Below are positions 15,714-18,075 of a stretch of DNA of 18,075 nucleotides, one piece after another; within the stretch, counting starts at the first letter, position 1, and the number at the start of each line of letters is the position of its first letter. The notes beneath the pieces were generated by a model that did not search any database, was not told the origin of the DNA, and saw only the letters and a program-made list of their open reading frames with translations. The stretch covers positions 1 through 18,075 of the forward strand of contig CAZODA010000056.1 of the NCBI GenBank assembly GCA_964578485.1, read 5' to 3'. This DNA comes from CAZODA01 sp964578485. GTDB lineage: Bacteria > Bacteroidota > Bacteroidia > Bacteroidales > Marinilabiliaceae. A program made the translations under genes and the position numbers.

Positions 15714-17318
15714 ATGGTTAAATTAGATTTAACAAAGTATGGGATTTCAGGTGTAACAGAAATTGTGCATAATCCCTCCTTCGATAAATTATTCGAAGAA
15801 GAAACAAAACCCGGTTTAAAGGGTTTTGAAAAAGGCGTTGTAACAGAACTTGGTGCTGTTAATGTGATGACAGGTGACTATACCGGTCGTTCACCAAATG
15901 ATAAGTTTTTTGTAATGGATGAAGTATCTAAAGATACTATTTGGTGGACTTCCGACGAGTATAAAAATGATAATAAGCCTGTTACCGAAGATGCTTGGAA
16001 AGAATTGAGGGAATTAGCTGTTAATCAATTATCTGATAAGCGTCTTTTTGTTGTTGATGTTTTTTGTGGTGCCAATGAGAATTCCCGCATCAAAATTCGT
16101 TTTATAATGGAAGTTGCGTGGCAGGCTCATTTTGTTACCAATATGTTTATACGTCCTACAGCGGAAGAATTAGCCAATTTTGGCAAACCTGATTTTGTTG
16201 TGATGAATGCTTCAAAAGCGAAAGTTGAAAATTATAAGGAATTAGGTTTAAATTCTGAAACAGCAGTAGTATTTAGCTTGAAAAATAGTGAATTGGTGAT
16301 TCTCAATTCTTGGTATGGTGGTGAAATGAAAAAAGGAATGTTCACCTATATGAACTATATATTACCCTTGAAAGGTATTGCTGCTATGCACTGTTCAGCA
16401 AATACCAATGAAAAAGATGAAACCGCAATTTTCTTTGGCTTGTCTGGTACAGGTAAAACCACTCTTTCTACAGATCCAAAGCGCTTGCTTATTGGTGATG
16501 ATGAGCATGGTTGGGATGATGATGGTGTTTTTAATTTTGAAGCAGGCTGTTATGCTAAAGTTATAAATCTTAGTAAAGAACACGAACCTGATATCTATAA
16601 TGCTATTAAACGTGATGCTTTATTAGAAAATGTTACTGTTTCTGAAGATGGAAAAATTGATTTTGATGATAAATCAGTAACTGAAAATACTCGCGTATCT
16701 TATCCAATATACCATATTGAAAACATTGTTAAGCCTGTATCTAAGGCCGGACATGCCCAAAAGGTGATCTTCCTTTCGGCAGATGCTTTTGGCGTATTAC
16801 CTCCGGTTTCAATTCTCACGCCCGAACAAACTAAATATTATTTCCTTTCAGGTTTTACAGCAAAACTTGCAGGTACAGAGCGTGGAATTACCGAACCAAC
16901 ACCTACATTCTCATCTTGTTTTGGTGCTGCTTTCTTGTCGCTGCATCCAACAAAATATGCTGAAGAATTAGGTAAAAGAATGGAAAAATCCGGCGCAACA
17001 GCCTACCTTGTAAATACAGGATGGAACGGAACCGGAAAACGTATTTCTATAAAAGATACCCGTGGTATTATTGATGCCATACTTGATGGTTCTATTGATA
17101 AAGCTGAAACAAAAATGGTTCCATTTTTTGATTTTAAAGTTCCAACCGCATTACCTGGAGTTGATTCAAGCATATTAGACCCACGCGATACTTATTCAAA
17201 TAGTGAAGAATGGGAGGAAAAAGCAAAAGACCTTGCACAGCGTTTTATTAAAAACTTCTCTAAATTTTCCGGCAATGAGAATGGAAAATCTTTAGTAGCT
17301 GCAGGTCCTAAATTGTAA
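15714..17318 (+). CDS. pckA: phosphoenolpyruvate carboxykinase (ATP)
   Basis: A 534-residue ATP-type PEPCK (EC 4.1.1.49) that interconverts oxaloacetate + ATP and PEP + CO2 + ADP in the cytoplasm. In anaerobic or fermentative Bacteroidota it often runs in the carboxylating direction toward succinate. Motifs: substrate-binding TGRSPNDK (Arg 59), MHCSAN (His 226, the metal-site histidine), P-loop GLSGTGKTTLS (242-252, Lys 248), kinase-2 LIGDDEHGW (Asp 262/263) and ENTRVSYPI. Length and motif spacing match the E. coli enzyme closely. ATG at 15714 (MVKLDLTKYG) was chosen over an in-frame TTG at 15657, because the family begins there and the extra 19 residues look like untranslated sequence. Preceded by a long structured leader and followed by a good terminator, so it is monocistronic. 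Confidence 0.97.
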   Translation: MVKLDLTKYGISGVTEIVHNPSFDKLFEEETKPGLKGFEKGVVTELGAVNVMTGDYTGRSPNDKFFVMDEVSKDTIWWTSDEYKNDNKPVTEDAWKELRELAVNQLSDKRLFVVDVFCGANENSRIKIRFIMEVAWQAHFVTNMFIRPTAEELANFGKPDFVVMNASKAKVENYKELGLNSETAVVFSLKNSELVILNSWYGGEMKKGMFTYMNYILPLKGIAAMHCSANTNEKDETAIFFGLSGTGKTTLSTDPKRLLIGDDEHGWDDDGVFNFEAGCYAKVINLSKEHEPDIYNAIKRDALLENVTVSEDGKIDFDDKSVTENTRVSYPIYHIENIVKPVSKAGHAQKVIFLSADAFGVLPPVSILTPEQTKYYFLSGFTAKLAGTERGITEPTPTFSSCFGAAFLSLHPTKYAEELGKRMEKSGATAYLVNTGWNGTGKRISIKDTRGIIDAILDGSIDKAETKMVPFFDFKVPTALPGVDSSILDPRDTYSNSEEWEEKAKDLAQRFIKNFSKFSGNENGKSLVAAGPKL

Positions 17319-17344
17319 TATTATTTATTCTTGTAAATAAACTC

Positions 17345-17379
17345 AAAAAAAGCTGTCCTAATTGGGATAGCTTTTTTTT
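17345..17379 (+). terminator. rho-independent terminator of pckA
   Basis: AGCTGTCC (17351-17358) pairs with GGATAGCT (17365-17372) with one G.T pair and a 6-nt loop, flanked by A-run and T-run. It lies 27 nt after the pckA stop; the A-run also allows it to work on the other strand. Confidence 0.88.
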
Positions 17380-17528
17380 AATGTACCCGAAGCATCCTCC
17401 TTTGGGTAAAGCCTGTGCGGCTCGAGCACAAAAAGAAAGCTCTTATGTTGCCTCTTCAAGGCGCAGGGGGAGAGGATATCCACCGACATAGGGCGTTGCC
17501 CCAACCTGTCCCACGAGGCTCGCCGGAA

Positions 17529-17549
17529 GTTGAGCGTAGTGAAATTCCG
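17529..17549 (-). repeat. inverted relative of the left-end 19-bp repeat
   Basis: The reverse complement, CGGAATTTCACTACGCTCAAC, matches 90-110 (CGGGATTTCGCTTCGCTCAA plus C) at 18 of 21 positions. It is therefore a third, inverted member of the dispersed repeat. Confidence 0.55.
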
Positions 17550-17661
17550 CCGAGGCCTGCCGATGGCGGAAGCTATATTATATAAGGCTTTCAGCCTATA
17601 AATTAATTAGCTAATTAGCAAATGAGATGATTAGTTAATTTTCAAGATAATAGAACAAGGT

Positions 17662-17825
17662 CACATTCCTAACGGAATGTGGGTGGGGAGAGATGCCATA
17701 TTTTCTACCGAGCGTTGCAATCCTCCGGATTGCAGAAACCGAGCTGTTACGTAAATAAAAAATATCTAATAAAAATGATACGCTGATAGTAAGATGCAAT
17801 ACCTAAAAATCATTCCGTAGGAATG
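17662..17825. repeat. cluster of three related short hairpins
   Basis: CACATTCC-TAAC-GGAATGTG (17662-17681), GCAATCC-TCC-GGATTGC (17717-17733) and CATTCC-GTA-GGAATG (17811-17825) share the pattern ATTCC/AATCC, a 3-4 nt loop and its complement. TTTTCTACCGAGCG stands between the first two. I recall similar ATTCC..GGAAT hairpins scattered in intergenic regions of related genomes; that is recollection, not a search result. Confidence 0.6.
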
Positions 17826-17903
17826 AATCGCTCAAAAACCAACGCAAAATTCATTTTTCATTTACTGAACTCCTCTCAAGGGCGTATTCCTCAGCATTTT
17901 AAT

Positions 17904-17992
17904 GGGATACTCCCGATTATTTTTGCAGAAAGGGTCCAGATATAAAACCGGACCCTCTGATTAATACTTACACACTTTACGGGATAGTGTCC
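17904..17992. mobile_element. possible insertion-sequence end remnants
   Basis: CTTACACACTTTACGGGATAGTGTCC-like sequence ends at 17992; its reverse complement starts GGACACTATCCCG. GGGATACTCCCG at 17904-17915 resembles it loosely in the opposite orientation. TTACACAxTTT...GGGAxAGTGTCC-like ends remind me of IS256-type elements. No transposase is present and the two ends match poorly, so this is a weak call. Confidence 0.2.
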
Positions 17993-18008
17993 TTTTCTGG
18001 GAGTAACT

Positions 18009-18075
18009 CATAATTTATAACTAATCATCACATCATCACATCATCACATCATCACATCATCACATCATCACATCA
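18009..18075. repeat. 18-bp header plus 8-bp tandem array (ATCATCAC), continuing past the window
   Basis: Header CATAATTTATAACTAATC (18009-18026) matches 226-243 at 17 of 18 positions. The array of ATCATCAC units starts at 18024 and gives six full units plus four bases to the window end. Confidence 0.85.

Larger units (their letters stand above)
17380..18075. other. gene-poor, repeat-rich interval to the window end
   Basis: About 700 bases with no convincing gene. The first 190 bases are richer in G+C than the surroundings and contain short inverted repeats such as TCCGCC/GGCGGA (17546-17551, 17565-17570), plus an inverted relative of the 19-bp repeat (17529-17549). Then come three hairpins with TCC..GGA tips (17662-17825), a 7-bp-stem hairpin AGGGTCC/GGACCCT (17931-17956), an IS-end-like sequence (17968-17992) and an 8-bp tandem array running off the window. 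Confidence 0.6.

Noticed and set aside
18024..18075. Tandem array considered as a CRISPR
   Set aside because: Units are 8 bp with no spacers and no cas genes are present; it is a simple tandem repeat.

Overview
The window is AT-rich DNA from a Bacteroidota bacterium, most likely Bacteroidales/Marinilabiliales-like. The evidence is three propeller lipoproteins with the GxGPGE signature, NVEALA-type small exported peptides, a giant Reg_prop/Y_Y_Y sensor kinase, a meso-diaminopimelate dehydrogenase, a Bacteroidota-style AsmA protein, an ATP-type PEP carboxykinase, a TAnnTTTG promoter box, and an absence of clear Shine-Dalgarno sequences. The genus is an inference.

Layout. 1-905: a possible tail of an upstream gene, then repeat-rich DNA (19-bp direct repeats, a 4 x 8-bp tandem array, strong hairpins). 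906-6111 (+): an accessory cluster. It holds two NVEALA-type peptides with almost identical leaders and unrelated Cys-containing C-termini (906-1235, 2575-2877), three propeller lipoproteins (1377-2504, 2874-4019, 4324-5433), a truncated frameshifted membrane-anchored small protein (4016-4272) and a decayed gene (5515-6111). Peptide 2, lipoprotein 2 and the small protein are joined by ATGA stop/start overlaps. In module 1, peptide and lipoprotein are separated by a 110-bp MITE-like element. 6112-6361: short spacer with repeats. 6362-14875 (-): a sensor histidine kinase, meso-DAP dehydrogenase, an AsmA-family envelope protein and a lipocalin-like lipoprotein. These look like ordinary chromosomal genes, mostly with their own spacers. 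14876-15713: a structured intergenic region with a TAnnTTTG box, leading to pckA (15714-17318, +) and its terminator. 17380-18075: repeat-rich DNA ending in a second 8-bp tandem array.

How the genes work together. The most interesting part is the peptide/lipoprotein cluster. The unit is a conserved 5' hairpin, a conserved leader and a variable Cys-containing C-terminus, followed by a coupled propeller lipoprotein. This looks like a cassette system for exported peptides with surface partners, in which C-termini are exchanged behind a fixed leader. NVEALA peptides and the propeller lipoproteins are known as families in Bacteroidota. I know of no established function for the pairing, so any function is inference. 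Gene decay at the 3' side of the cluster and repeat-rich DNA to its left and beyond pckA suggest a fluid accessory locus. The remaining genes are metabolic or envelope functions: cell-wall/lysine metabolism (Ddh), envelope maintenance (AsmA-like) and C3/C4 carbon flux (PckA).
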